Shown here piece by piece: positions 7,084 to 15,734 of a DNA stretch of 64,000 nt. Positions within the stretch are counted from its first letter, which is position 1. Each line of letters starts with the position of its first letter. The stretch comes from Kutzneria buriramensis (GTDB lineage: Bacteria > Actinomycetota > Actinomycetes > Mycobacteriales > Pseudonocardiaceae). The position numbers and the translations under genes were made by a program. The notes beneath the pieces were generated by a model. It was not told where the DNA came from, made no database searches, and saw only the letters and a program-made list of their open reading frames with translations. Where the stretch lies: NCBI RefSeq assembly GCF_043575855.1, contig NZ_CP144375.1, forward strand, positions 9,176,001 to 9,240,000, read 5' to 3'.

Positions 7084-9354
7084 TCAGGAGTCGAGGCCGT
7101 TGGTGGGGGACTGGGGCGTGGACGGCTCGGCGGGGTACGGCTCGAAGCCGAGGGTGCCGTGGTTGATCGGGAAGTACGTGGGCAACGTGCCGGTGGCGCG
7201 GGCGTAGGCGCAGGCGACGGCGGCCATCGCCGGGGCGACGCCGAGCTCGCCGGCGCCGCTGGGGTCGCCGCCGCTGGGCGCGATCACGACCTGCATGTCC
7301 AGCGGCGTGTTCCACTGCCGGGTGTAGAAGTAGTTGTCCCAGCTGCCTTCCAGCGGCAGGCCGTCCTTCATGTGCAGGCTGGACGTCAGCGCGAGCGCGA
7401 TGCCGTCGTTCATGCCGCCGATCATCTGTGCCTCCAGCCCGCGCGGGTTCACCGCGAAACCCGGGTCGACGACGATCAGCGCCTTGGTGACCCGCGGCCC
7501 GGTGACGCCGTCGGTGACGGGCCGGTTCACGGTCGCGGGCCGGCAGTCGATCTCCACCAGGCAGCAGACCGCGCCCTGGTACTCGGAGTGCACGGCGATG
7601 CCCTGCGCGACGCCGGCCGGCAGCGCGCGGCCCCACTGCCCGACCGAGACCGCCTTCTCGAAGACGGCCTTGACGCGTGCGTCCCGGAGGAAGGACCGGC
7701 GGAAGGACACCGGGTCCTTGCCCATCTTCGCGGCAAGCTGGTCGACGACGAGCTCCTGCGCGGTGACCACGTTGGGCGAGTAGATGTTGCGCATGCTGCC
7801 GGTGTTGAACTTGACCGGGATCTCATTGAGCAGCTGCGTGGTGACGCCGAAGTTGTACGGCGAGGACTGGGTCAGCAGGAAGATCGACTCGGCGAAGCTG
7901 AGGTTGCCGGCGATGGGCAGCTTGGCCGCGAACGAGGTGAGCATCTCGCCGAGGCCGTGGCTGAACTCGGTCTGCACGCTGGTGTGCCGCTGCTCGTAGC
8001 TGACGACGTTGCCCAGGGCGTAGGTCACGCGCACCCGTGACGTGCACATCGGGTGCGTGCGGCCCTGCCGGAAGTCGTCGGTGCGCGACCACATCAGCTT
8101 GACCGGCTTGCCGAGCTTCTGCGAGATCTCCGCCGCCTCGGCGGCGACGTCGTGGAACAGGTGCCGGCCGAACGAGCCGCCGCCCTGCGCGACGTGCACC
8201 TTCACCGCGCCGACCGGCAGCCCCAGCTGCGCGGCGATGTCCTCCTGGGCGACGATCGGCACCTTCAGGCTGGACCAGATCTCGGCGGAGTCCTTGCGCA
8301 CGTCCGCGATGGCGTTGTCCGGCTCCAGCGGGCTGTTGCTGGCGAAGGCGAAGGTGAACTCGGCGTCCAGCACCTGCGTCAGCAGACCCGGCACGACCAT
8401 CGGCAGTTCGGCCGCCTTCAGCTTGGCCAGCACGGTCGCGTCCGACTCGCCGTCCACAGTGCCCGGTCCCCAGCTGACGTCCAGCGCGCGCAGGCCGTCG
8501 ATGCACTGCCCGAACGTCTGCGCCCGCACGGCGACTCCGTGCGAGACCGCGACGACGTCGGTGACGCCGGGCATCGCCAGCACGGCCGCGGCGTTGTTCA
8601 CCGACCGGACCGTGCCGTTGATCGTCGGCGGGCGGCGGACCATCGTCGGCAGCGCGTTGGGCACCTGCATGTCCATGCCGAACGTCTTGCGCCCCGTGAC
8701 GATGTCGCGCGCGTCGATGCGGTTCTGCGGAGTGCCCAGCACCTTGAAGTCCGAGGTGGACTTCAGCTGCACCGTCGCCGCTTGGACCGTCGAGCTGGCC
8801 GCCGCGACGGCGAGCGAGCCGTACGTGGCGGTCTTGCCGCTGGGATGGCTGATCACGCCGCCGCTCGTCGTCAGATCGGAAGCGCTTACACCCCACTGCT
8901 TCGCCGCGGTGTCGACCAGCCGCTGGCGGGCGATCGCGGCGGCGGTGCGCACCGGCGTGTAGATGCTGCGCACCGAGTTGGAGCCGCCGGTGAGCTGGTT
9001 CATGAGCAGTTCCGGCCGGGCGTCGGCGAGGGAGACATGGATCTTGTCGAGCGGCAGGTCCATCTCCTCGGCCACCATCATCGCGACGGCGGTGGTGATG
9101 CCCTGGCCGACCTCGGCCCGCGGCACCGCGAACGACGCCGTGCCGTCCGGATTCACCTGCACGGACACGAGATTCGCGGTCGGGGCGGCGGCGAGGTTCT
9201 GGAGGTCGCCGAGGTCGAAGATCTCCTCGGGCTGCGGCAGGGTGGGCACGGCGGCGTCGGCTCGCTGCGGGTCCAGCCACTGCACGGCGACGGCGAGAGT
9301 CGGTGCGGCAACCAGATATGCGAGGAACCTACGGCGGCGGAGGTCTTCGGCCAT
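7084..9354 (-). CDS. Molybdopterin-binding large subunit (isoquinoline 1-oxidoreductase beta type), Tat signal
   Basis: A 756-residue catalytic subunit that hydroxylates N-heterocycles or oxidises aldehydes with water-derived oxygen; the substrate is unknown. The N-terminus is a Tat signal (RRRRFL at residues 6-11, then a hydrophobic stretch), so the enzyme probably works outside the membrane. Family motifs visible include EVGQGITT, GGSFGRHLFHD, and GELGVAP near the C-terminus. An upstream in-frame ATG at 9378 is possible, but starting at 9354 places the twin arginines correctly. No XdhC-type maturation gene is nearby. Confidence 0.9.
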   Translation of the reverse strand: MAEDLRRRRFLAYLVAAPTLAVAVQWLDPQRADAAVPTLPQPEEIFDLGDLQNLAAAPTANLVSVQVNPDGTASFAVPRAEVGQGITTAVAMMVAEEMDLPLDKIHVSLADARPELLMNQLTGGSNSVRSIYTPVRTAAAIARQRLVDTAAKQWGVSASDLTTSGGVISHPSGKTATYGSLAVAAASSTVQAATVQLKSTSDFKVLGTPQNRIDARDIVTGRKTFGMDMQVPNALPTMVRRPPTINGTVRSVNNAAAVLAMPGVTDVVAVSHGVAVRAQTFGQCIDGLRALDVSWGPGTVDGESDATVLAKLKAAELPMVVPGLLTQVLDAEFTFAFASNSPLEPDNAIADVRKDSAEIWSSLKVPIVAQEDIAAQLGLPVGAVKVHVAQGGGSFGRHLFHDVAAEAAEISQKLGKPVKLMWSRTDDFRQGRTHPMCTSRVRVTYALGNVVSYEQRHTSVQTEFSHGLGEMLTSFAAKLPIAGNLSFAESIFLLTQSSPYNFGVTTQLLNEIPVKFNTGSMRNIYSPNVVTAQELVVDQLAAKMGKDPVSFRRSFLRDARVKAVFEKAVSVGQWGRALPAGVAQGIAVHSEYQGAVCCLVEIDCRPATVNRPVTDGVTGPRVTKALIVVDPGFAVNPRGLEAQMIGGMNDGIALALTSSLHMKDGLPLEGSWDNYFYTRQWNTPLDMQVVIAPSGGDPSGAGELGVAPAMAAVACAYARATGTLPTYFPINHGTLGFEPYPAEPSTPQSPTNGLDS

Positions 9355-9423
9355 GGCGCGGAGTGTGGCACCGATCACATGCCGTCGCCATGACGCAGCT
9401 GCCTACTTCTGGCGTAGTCAAAC

Positions 9424-9438
9424 TGTGCACGATGCACA
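9424..9438. promoter_or_regulatory. Perfect palindrome TGTGCA-N3-TGCACA (candidate operator)
   Basis: A 15-bp perfect inverted repeat lies 70 bp upstream of the molybdenum hydroxylase start. It directly precedes a TTGACT hexamer on the minus strand that could be a -35 element. The factor is unknown. Confidence 0.4.
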
Positions 9439-9489
9439 AGGTGCCTGAGACTTACATTCGGTGTGCCTGAGAGCGCGACTCGCGGGGGT

Positions 9490-10665
9490 TCACGCCAGAG
9501 GTCCTGGGGGGAGCAGTCGTGATGCCCGCAGGGCGAGGGAGAGCTCCAGGTGGGGGACGTCGCTGAGGTCGTTGCCGGTGATGGCTTCGATGCGGGTCAG
9601 GCGGTTGATCACGGTGTTGCGGTGGCAGTGCACGAGTTCCGCGGTGCGGCTGACGGAGCCGGCGGTCGCCACCCACGTCTCCAGGGTGTCGAGCAGGATC
9701 CGGCGCTCGCCGACCGGGATCTTGAGCAACGGCCCGAGCCGCAGCCGGATCAGGTGCTCGGCGAGCTCCGGCGAGCTGAGCACCAGCGCCTCGGGCAGCC
9801 GGTCGGCGAGCGCGGCGACCTCGATCTGGCCGGGTTGGACGGAGCGGCGGGCGAGGGTGGCCTGGCGGTAGGCGACGTCCACATCGGCCAGACCGTGCAC
9901 GACCAGGGACACGCCGGCGGGCGAGGTGAGGCAGTCCCGCAGCACCTTCAGCACAATGCCCAATTCGGGTGAATCCAACGAGAGTAGCCCGACCTGCGTG
10001 TGCGCCCGCAGCTGCCAGGCGGAGGCGACGCCGTGCTCGGTCAGCAACCGGCTCAGCGAGTCCGGGGCGTCGCCGTCGGCCACGACCACCGCGTACGGCC
10101 CGTCGACCGGCACGCCGATGATCCGCGCCGCCTCGTGCGCGAACGCCAAGTCCTTGCCACGCCCCCGAAGCAGCCCCTCCCACAGCGTCGCCCGCCGCTG
10201 CTCGTCGATCCGCACCAGCTGCCGCTCCGCCGCGTGATAGGCCGCGGCGACCTGTGCGGACGTCGAGTCGACGACCTCCCACAGCCAGGTCGCGACCTCC
10301 AACAGGCCCTCGGCGTCGACCGAACCGTCGGCCCGTGCCTGCTCCACCAGCGCCTGCCACAGCAGCCGGCCGCCGAGACGGAACGACCGCAGCACGTCGT
10401 CCAGGGGCATGCGCTGCTCGGCGCGCCGCCGGCCGGTGCACCGCGCGGCGGCGAAGAGGTCCCCGTCGGCGCCGTCCCGGCCGATCAGCCGCAGCACGCT
10501 GGACATGTTGTCGTGGCACGACTGGCGCAGGTCGTCGTCGGGCACCACGTTCACCCGCCGATAGCCCGGGTTCTGCTCGCCGATGGTGCGCACGAGCTCG
10601 TCGGCCAGCTCCGGCACGCGCGCCAGCACTCCGGTGGCCAGCGTCCGCGCCGCCTTCTCGTCCAT
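9490..10665 (-). CDS. PucR/CdaR-family transcriptional regulator
   Basis: A 391-residue regulator. The first 165 residues are helical and resemble the RsbRD-like N-terminal domain of this family. A GGDEF-like middle region follows (about 165-300). The C-terminal PucR helix-turn-helix contains CHRNTVINRLTRIEAITG around 345-362. It starts 15 nt after a second PucR-type gene on the same strand and has its own GAGGGA site, so the two are cotranscribed. Its target could be the neighbouring molybdenum hydroxylase or the aminotransferase; the sequence does not decide. Confidence 0.88.
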   Translation of the reverse strand: MDEKAARTLATGVLARVPELADELVRTIGEQNPGYRRVNVVPDDDLRQSCHDNMSSVLRLIGRDGADGDLFAAARCTGRRRAEQRMPLDDVLRSFRLGGRLLWQALVEQARADGSVDAEGLLEVATWLWEVVDSTSAQVAAAYHAAERQLVRIDEQRRATLWEGLLRGRGKDLAFAHEAARIIGVPVDGPYAVVVADGDAPDSLSRLLTEHGVASAWQLRAHTQVGLLSLDSPELGIVLKVLRDCLTSPAGVSLVVHGLADVDVAYRQATLARRSVQPGQIEVAALADRLPEALVLSSPELAEHLIRLRLGPLLKIPVGERRILLDTLETWVATAGSVSRTAELVHCHRNTVINRLTRIEAITGNDLSDVPHLELSLALRASRLLPPGPLA

Positions 10666-10680
10666 CTCAGTCCCTCAGGT

Positions 10681-12114
10681 TCAATCCCTCAGGCGCAGGG
10701 CCAACCACAGTTCGGCCCGCGTGTCCGCCGAGTCCAGGTCCCGGCCGAGCAGCTGCCCGACCTTGGCGATCCGGTGCCGCAGCGTGTGCCGGTGCACGCC
10801 GAGCGCCGCCGCGGCCGGATCCCACTGGCCGTTGTGCGCCAGCCACGCCCGCAGCGACGCGATCAGCTCCCCGCGGCCGGTCGCATCGTGTTCAACGAGC
10901 GGGGCGAGCAAGCGGTCCGCGAATATGCCGGCGACTTCCGGATCGACCAGCCGCAGCACGCCGTCGTCGGCGAGCTCGGAGAACCGCACCACCGGCAGCT
11001 CGGCCCGGACGGCGGTGGCCAGCGCGCGGGACGCCTGCCGCAGGGCCTGGGCCAGCGCCGCGTACTCGCCGGGATCGGAAACGCCGACGTGCAGGCCGGT
11101 GAACGCCAACTCGGCGTCGGCGCCGACGACCAGCAGCAGCGAATCCTCGTACGGGGCGTGGAAGGCGTCCCCGGCCTGCTCGACCGCCGCCAGCCGCTGC
11201 CGGGACGGCCCCGAGGCCAAAGCGACCCGTACGGGCGCCGCCGGCAGGTCGCCCCACAGCTCGGCGGCGATCTCCGCCGCGAGCTCGGTCTCCCCGGCCA
11301 GCAGCAGCCGCAGCACCCCGCCACGCAGCCGCCGCGTGGCGGCCTCCACGACCTGGGACTGCTCGAAACCGACCGTCAGCAGTGACGCCGCGGTGGTCAG
11401 CACCTGCTGATCGGCCCGGGTCAGGCGAGCACCCCGGCCGACGGCGAGGTAACCGCGGATGCGGCGGCCGACGCCGAGTGTCTGCACGGCGATCTCGGCC
11501 CCCTCCAGCTCGAACGTGAGGCTGGCGGGTCCGGGCTGGAGCCGGGGAAGCTCGCTGCGGAGCTGGCCGAGCACCGGGCTGTCGCCGGCGCGCACCGTGC
11601 CGCGCGGGTCGAGCAGCACCGCCCAGCCGTCCAGCCGCCGGGCCAGCTGCCGGACCACCGCCGTCACGCCGTCGGCGCGCACGGCCGCCGAGGTCAGGGC
11701 GCGTTGTGCCTGGTAGGCCCGGGTGACGGCGGCGTACTCCTCGGCCGCCACGGCCTTCGCCACCGCCTTGCTGATCGCGATGAACGGCACCTGCCGTGGC
11801 ACCTCGATCACCGGCAGCCCCAGGGCCTCGGCCTGCGCGATCACCGCCTTCGGCACGGTCGCGCAGGTCAGCCCGGTGCCGAAGCCGAGCCCGGCGACGC
11901 CGGCCGCGTGCAGCCGCCGCACGTAGTCGGCGGCGCCCGTCCGCACCCACAACCCGGTGGTCAGCAGCAGTTCGCCGCCCTCGAGGAACGCCGTCGGATC
12001 GGCCAGCTCGCTGGTGTGCACCCACTGCACCGGCCGGTCCAGGTGCTCGGCGCCGGCCCGGACCAGCAGGCCCAGGTCGGGCCGGTCCACGAGCGCGGCG
12101 AGAGTGGGTGTCAC
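10681..12114 (-). CDS. PucR-family regulator with N-terminal PucR sensor domain
   Basis: A 477-residue regulator. Residues 1-120 are the PucR purine-catabolism domain (RPVQWVHTSELADP, GELLLTTG). A GGDEF-like centre follows, and the C-terminal helix-turn-helix contains GVHRHTLRHRIAKVGQLLG. The open frame extends upstream to 12522 over the aminotransferase, but the family begins at the GTG at 12114 (VTPTLAALVDRPD). It is divergent from the gabT-like gene across a 121-bp spacer. PucR proteins commonly sit beside genes for GABA, purine or polyamine use, so control of that aminotransferase is the best inference. Confidence 0.9.
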   Translation of the reverse strand: MTPTLAALVDRPDLGLLVRAGAEHLDRPVQWVHTSELADPTAFLEGGELLLTTGLWVRTGAADYVRRLHAAGVAGLGFGTGLTCATVPKAVIAQAEALGLPVIEVPRQVPFIAISKAVAKAVAAEEYAAVTRAYQAQRALTSAAVRADGVTAVVRQLARRLDGWAVLLDPRGTVRAGDSPVLGQLRSELPRLQPGPASLTFELEGAEIAVQTLGVGRRIRGYLAVGRGARLTRADQQVLTTAASLLTVGFEQSQVVEAATRRLRGGVLRLLLAGETELAAEIAAELWGDLPAAPVRVALASGPSRQRLAAVEQAGDAFHAPYEDSLLLVVGADAELAFTGLHVGVSDPGEYAALAQALRQASRALATAVRAELPVVRFSELADDGVLRLVDPEVAGIFADRLLAPLVEHDATGRGELIASLRAWLAHNGQWDPAAAALGVHRHTLRHRIAKVGQLLGRDLDSADTRAELWLALRLRD

Positions 12115-12235
12115 CGGGCGGTCCTCGACAGTTCGGCGAACAATGCGGGCGGACTTGTCCAAACAGGCTACTTGGCCGTGACGGCCGCGCCGACCACCGT
12201 GAACAGGCGAACCCGTCCAACAGGAAGGAAGGCCC

Positions 12236-13567
12236 GTGGCCACGCCCACCCTCGCCCGCACCCTCGTCACGGAGATCCCGGGCCCCAAGTCGCAGGCCGC
12301 CCAGCTGCGCCGGCAGCGGGCGGTGGCCGCCGGCGTCAGCAGCACGCTGCCGGTGTTCGTGGAGTCCGCCAGTGCCGGCCTGCTGCACGACATCGACGGC
12401 AACACCCTGGTGGACCTGGGTTCCGGCATCGCCGTGACCAGCGTCGGCAACGCCGCGCCGGAGGTCGTGGCGGCTGTGCGGGAGCAGGTCGCCAAGTTCA
12501 CCCACACGTGCTTCATGGTCACGCCGTACGACGCCTATGTGGAGGTGTGCGAGCAGCTGGCGGAGCTCACGCCCGGCTCGCACGAGAAGCGCTCGGCGCT
12601 GTTCAACTCCGGCGCGGAGGCGGTGGAGAACGCCGTCAAGATCGCCCGGCACGCCACCGGGCGGCAGGCGGTCGTGGTGTTCGACCACGCCTATCACGGC
12701 CGCACCAACCTCACGATGGCGTTGACCGCCAAGAACATGCCGTACAAGCACCGGTTCGGGCCGTTCGCGCCGGAGGTGTACCGGCTGCCGATGTCCTACC
12801 CGTTCCGCGACCCGGCCGGCCTGACCGGCGAACAGGCCGCCGCGCGGGCGCTGGACCAGTTGGAGAAGCAGGTCGGCGCGGACAACGTGGCGTGCGTGCT
12901 GATCGAGCCGATCCAGGGCGAGGGCGGCTTCGTGGTGCCGGCGCCCGGGTTCCTGCCGGCGATCGAGAAGTGGTGCCGGGACAAGGGCGTGCTGCTCATC
13001 GCCGACGAGATCCAGAGCGGCTTCTGCCGCACCGGGGCCTGGTTCGCCAGCGATCACGACGGCGTGGTGCCGGACCTCGTCACCACCGCGAAGGGCATCG
13101 CCGGCGGCCTGCCGCTGGCCGGCGTCACCGGGCGCGCCGAGGTGATGGACGCGGTGCACGGGGGCGGCCTTGGTGGCACCTACGGCGGCAATCCGGTCGC
13201 TTGTGCCGCCTCGCTGGCGTCGATCCGCATCATGCGCGACCAGGACCTGAATGCCGCCGCTCGCGCCATCGAGGACGTCACGCTGCCGCGGCTGCGGGAG
13301 CTGGCGGCGACCGTGCCGGCCATCGGCGACGTGCGCGGGCGGGGCGCGATGCTGGCCGTGGAGCTGGTGAAGCCGGGAACGGTCGACCCGGACGCGGAGC
13401 TCGCCGGGCGCATCGCGAAGGCTTGCCACGCAAGGGGAGTCGTCGTGCTCACCGCCGGCACCTACGGCAACGTGCTGCGGCTGCTGCCACCCCTGGTGAT
13501 CCCCCAGGATGTCCTGAATGACGGCCTCGACGTGCTCACTGAAGCGATTCAGGTCACGGTTAGGTAA
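12236..13567 (+). CDS. gabT: 4-aminobutyrate aminotransferase-like PLP enzyme
   Basis: A 443-residue class III aminotransferase. The cofactor and substrate features are clear: the phosphate-binding SGAEAVENA (125-133), IADEIQSG with the pyridine-binding aspartate D257, and the Schiff-base lysine K286 in TTAKGIAGG. It would move the amino group of GABA (or a related omega-amino acid) to 2-oxoglutarate. The length and the ASAGLLHDIDGN region fit GabT better than ornithine transaminase. No succinate-semialdehyde dehydrogenase is adjacent. GTG start behind AGGAAGGAAGG. Probably regulated by the divergent PucR gene. Confidence 0.9.
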   Translation: MATPTLARTLVTEIPGPKSQAAQLRRQRAVAAGVSSTLPVFVESASAGLLHDIDGNTLVDLGSGIAVTSVGNAAPEVVAAVREQVAKFTHTCFMVTPYDAYVEVCEQLAELTPGSHEKRSALFNSGAEAVENAVKIARHATGRQAVVVFDHAYHGRTNLTMALTAKNMPYKHRFGPFAPEVYRLPMSYPFRDPAGLTGEQAAARALDQLEKQVGADNVACVLIEPIQGEGGFVVPAPGFLPAIEKWCRDKGVLLIADEIQSGFCRTGAWFASDHDGVVPDLVTTAKGIAGGLPLAGVTGRAEVMDAVHGGGLGGTYGGNPVACAASLASIRIMRDQDLNAAARAIEDVTLPRLRELAATVPAIGDVRGRGAMLAVELVKPGTVDPDAELAGRIAKACHARGVVVLTAGTYGNVLRLLPPLVIPQDVLNDGLDVLTEAIQVTVR

Positions 13568-13652
13568 CGGCGCAGTCCGCGAGTGATCGGTTCACCGGCC
13601 GACCCCCGTAATGCCGGATAGCAATAGCCATCCAGGAAAGGTGGTCGGACCG

Positions 13653-14462
13653 GTGATCTCTCGCGCGGTGCGCAAGGCCGCCGTCCTCGTCGTGCTCGGG
13701 ATCGGCACCCTGCTGCCGCTCTCCGGCTGCTCCATCGGCACGTCGCAGGCCGCGACGCCGCCGGGGCAGGTGGACCCGAACAACCCGCTGGACGTCGGTA
13801 CCCAAGTCACGCAGAGCCAGTGGGGACCGGTGGGGCCGGCGGACCGGTTGATGCTGGTCAAGGTCGCGCTCGCCGGCTCGTGGGAGCTGCCCAGCGGCGA
13901 GATGGCGCAGACCATGACCAACACTCCGGCGGTGCGGACCGCCGGGCAGCACCTCATCCAGGGCCACACGATGCTCAACAAGATGAACGTCGACATCGCG
14001 GCCAAGCTGGGGGTGACGATCCCGACCAAGCCGCTGCCCGAGCAGCAGGGCTTCCTCACCAACATGCAGAACGCGCAGCCCGGCATCGACTTCGACCGGG
14101 CGTTCGTCGGACCGCTGCGCGATCAGCACGGCGCCGTCTACCAGCTGCTCTCGCAGGTGCGGACGGGCACCCGGAACTCGCTGATCCGGGACTTCGCCAA
14201 CGTGTGCATGTCGACCGTGCTCGACCACATCACCGTGCTGGAGCAGACCGGCCTGGTGAACTACAGCGCGCTGCCGTCGCCGACCGCGCCGCCGGTCACC
14301 CCGGTGACCACCGCGGCGCAGGTCACGTCGAACAACCAGAGCAGCATCGGGGTGTTCGTGATCGCCGCGCTGATGGCCGGCATCGCGATCGTGGTCCCGG
14401 TGGTGCGGCGCAACAGCAGGGTGGGCAAGCGCAGTGCCGGGTCGGTCATCCCGGAGCGGTAG
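13653..14462 (+). CDS. DUF4142-like lipoprotein with a C-terminal membrane segment
   Basis: A protein of about 269 residues. The signal peptide ends in the lipobox LSGC, with the lipidated cysteine at residue 26. A helical domain of about 170 residues resembles DUF4142 (metal- or stress-associated four-helix proteins of unknown function), with HLIQGHTMLNKMNVDIAAKLGV typical of it. After a Pro/Thr-rich linker a second hydrophobic segment (VFVIAALMAGIAIVVPVV) precedes basic residues, so the protein may be anchored at both ends, which is unusual. An in-frame ATG at 13611 gives 14 more residues. Twenty nucleotides separate it from the ferrochelatase gene. Confidence 0.75.
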   Translation: MISRAVRKAAVLVVLGIGTLLPLSGCSIGTSQAATPPGQVDPNNPLDVGTQVTQSQWGPVGPADRLMLVKVALAGSWELPSGEMAQTMTNTPAVRTAGQHLIQGHTMLNKMNVDIAAKLGVTIPTKPLPEQQGFLTNMQNAQPGIDFDRAFVGPLRDQHGAVYQLLSQVRTGTRNSLIRDFANVCMSTVLDHITVLEQTGLVNYSALPSPTAPPVTPVTTAAQVTSNNQSSIGVFVIAALMAGIAIVVPVVRRNSRVGKRSAGSVIPER

Positions 14463-14481
14463 CGGTTGGTTAGATGGCCCG

Positions 14482-15504
14482 GTGAGTGTCGACGCGTTGC
14501 TGCTGTTGTCGTTCGGCGGGCCGGAGGGCGAGGCCGACGTCCGGCCGTTCCTGGAGAACGTCACCCGAGGACGGGGCGTGCCGCCGGAGCGGCTGGACGA
14601 GGTCGCCCAGCACTACCTGCACTTCGGCGGGGTGTCCCCGATCAACCGGCTCAACCGGGACCTGATCGAGGCCGTCCGCGCGGCCGGCGTGGGCCTGCCG
14701 GTCTACTTCGGCAACCGCAACTGGCACCCCATGATCGAGGACACCGTCGGCGCGATGCGCGCCGACGGTGTCCGTCGTGCGCTGGTCTTCCCGACCTCGG
14801 CCTACGGCGGCTACTCCGCCTGCCGCCAGTACGACGAGGACATCCTGCGCGCCCGCGCCGCCGTCGGCGACGATGCCCCCGAGCTGGTGAAGATCCGTCA
14901 CTTCTTCGACCACCCGGGTTTCGTGCTGCCGTTCGCCGACGCCGTGCGCGCGGCGGCAGCCGGCTTCGACTCCTACCGGCTGGTCTTCACCGCGCACTCC
15001 ATCCCGAACTCCTTCGACGCCACCGCCGGGCCCGCCGAATGGGGCGGTCACCTGTACTCGCGCCAGGTCGCCGAGGCCGCGCGGCTGGTGGCCCTGGAGG
15101 TCGGCGTCGCCGAGTACGACGTCGTCTGGCAGTCCCGCTCCGGGCCGCCGCAGATCCCGTGGCTGGAGCCCGACATCGTCGATCACGTCGATGCCTTGCA
15201 CGCCAAGGGAGTCGACAACGTCGTGGTGTGCCCGGTCGGGTTCGTCAGCGACCACCTCGAGGTCATCTGGGACCTCGACAACGAGGCCCGGGAGCGCGCC
15301 GAGTCGCACGGGATGGGCTTCGCCCGCGCCGCGACCCCCGGGCCGGACCCGCGGTTCGCGGACATGGTGGTGGAGCTGGTGCAGGAGCACCTTTCCGGTG
15401 TGGTGCCGCGGAAGCTGTCCCCGTTCGGCACCGCCGGCTGCACCGTCAACGGCGAGTTCTGCGCCGTCGCCTGCTGCGAACCGCCGGCCCGCCGACCGCG
15501 CTAG
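14482..15504 (+). CDS. hemH: Ferrochelatase (coproporphyrin ferrochelatase type)
   Basis: A 340-residue enzyme that inserts ferrous iron into coproporphyrin III in the actinobacterial haem pathway (also called cpfC). The N-terminus LLLLSFGGPEG, the FGGVSPINRLN segment and the catalytic region FTAHSIPNSF are typical. The C-terminus carries four cysteines at about 320, 327, 331 and 332, consistent with the [2Fe-2S] cluster known in actinobacterial ferrochelatases. The frame opens further upstream, but the family start is the GTG at 14482. It is 20 nt after the lipoprotein gene and probably cotranscribed. A strong hairpin follows. Confidence 0.95.
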   Translation: MSVDALLLLSFGGPEGEADVRPFLENVTRGRGVPPERLDEVAQHYLHFGGVSPINRLNRDLIEAVRAAGVGLPVYFGNRNWHPMIEDTVGAMRADGVRRALVFPTSAYGGYSACRQYDEDILRARAAVGDDAPELVKIRHFFDHPGFVLPFADAVRAAAAGFDSYRLVFTAHSIPNSFDATAGPAEWGGHLYSRQVAEAARLVALEVGVAEYDVVWQSRSGPPQIPWLEPDIVDHVDALHAKGVDNVVVCPVGFVSDHLEVIWDLDNEARERAESHGMGFARAATPGPDPRFADMVVELVQEHLSGVVPRKLSPFGTAGCTVNGEFCAVACCEPPARRPR

Positions 15505-15537
15505 CACGGGTCGGATCGGCTTTCGGCTGACAGGAGC

Positions 15538-15564
15538 GAGCCCCCGCCGTGCGGGCGGGGGCTC
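15538..15564. terminator. Bidirectional terminator hairpin
   Basis: A perfect 11-bp GC-rich stem (GAGCCCCCGCC with GGCGGGGGCTC) and a 5-nt loop, 34 nt after the ferrochelatase stop. It also lies 14 nt after the stop of the small minus-strand ORF. Confidence 0.8.
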
Positions 15565-15577
15565 GTGGCGTTCGGAA

Positions 15578-15640
15578 CTACGCCCGATCGCGGAATGCCC
15601 GCAGGCTTGAGTCCATTCCGAACCTGGTGATCGACTGCAT
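15578..15640 (-). CDS. Putative 20-residue peptide gene
   Basis: A short ORF encoding MQSITRFGMDSSLRAFRDRA. An excellent ribosome site (GAGGAGAGG, 5 nt before ATG) precedes it and a perfect terminator hairpin follows 14 nt after the stop. It lies 94 nt downstream of the XRE-STAND regulator on the same strand, so it could be the last cistron of that transcript or an independent peptide. It has no cysteines and no signal peptide, and it is amphipathic and basic. The family is not recognised. A RiPP-like precursor, signalling peptide or toxin are possible, but none can be supported. Confidence 0.4.
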   Translation of the reverse strand: MQSITRFGMDSSLRAFRDRA

Positions 15641-15734
15641 GCCGGCCTCTCCTCGTCCCGCGGCGGTCCCCCCTGAACCGCCCGCCGTGGTGTTTCAGGC
15701 ACCATCGTGCTGGCGGGCGACGCGGGCGAACAGA

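Noticed and set aside
8053..9393. A 446-codon plus-strand frame opposite the molybdenum hydroxylase
   Set aside because: The predicted protein is dominated by Arg, His and Gly with no domain. The minus-strand gene has clear motifs.
10681..12522. Longer 613-residue version of the PucR regulator
   Set aside because: The extra 136 residues overlap the divergent gabT gene and lack conserved sequence. The PucR domain starts at the GTG at 12114.
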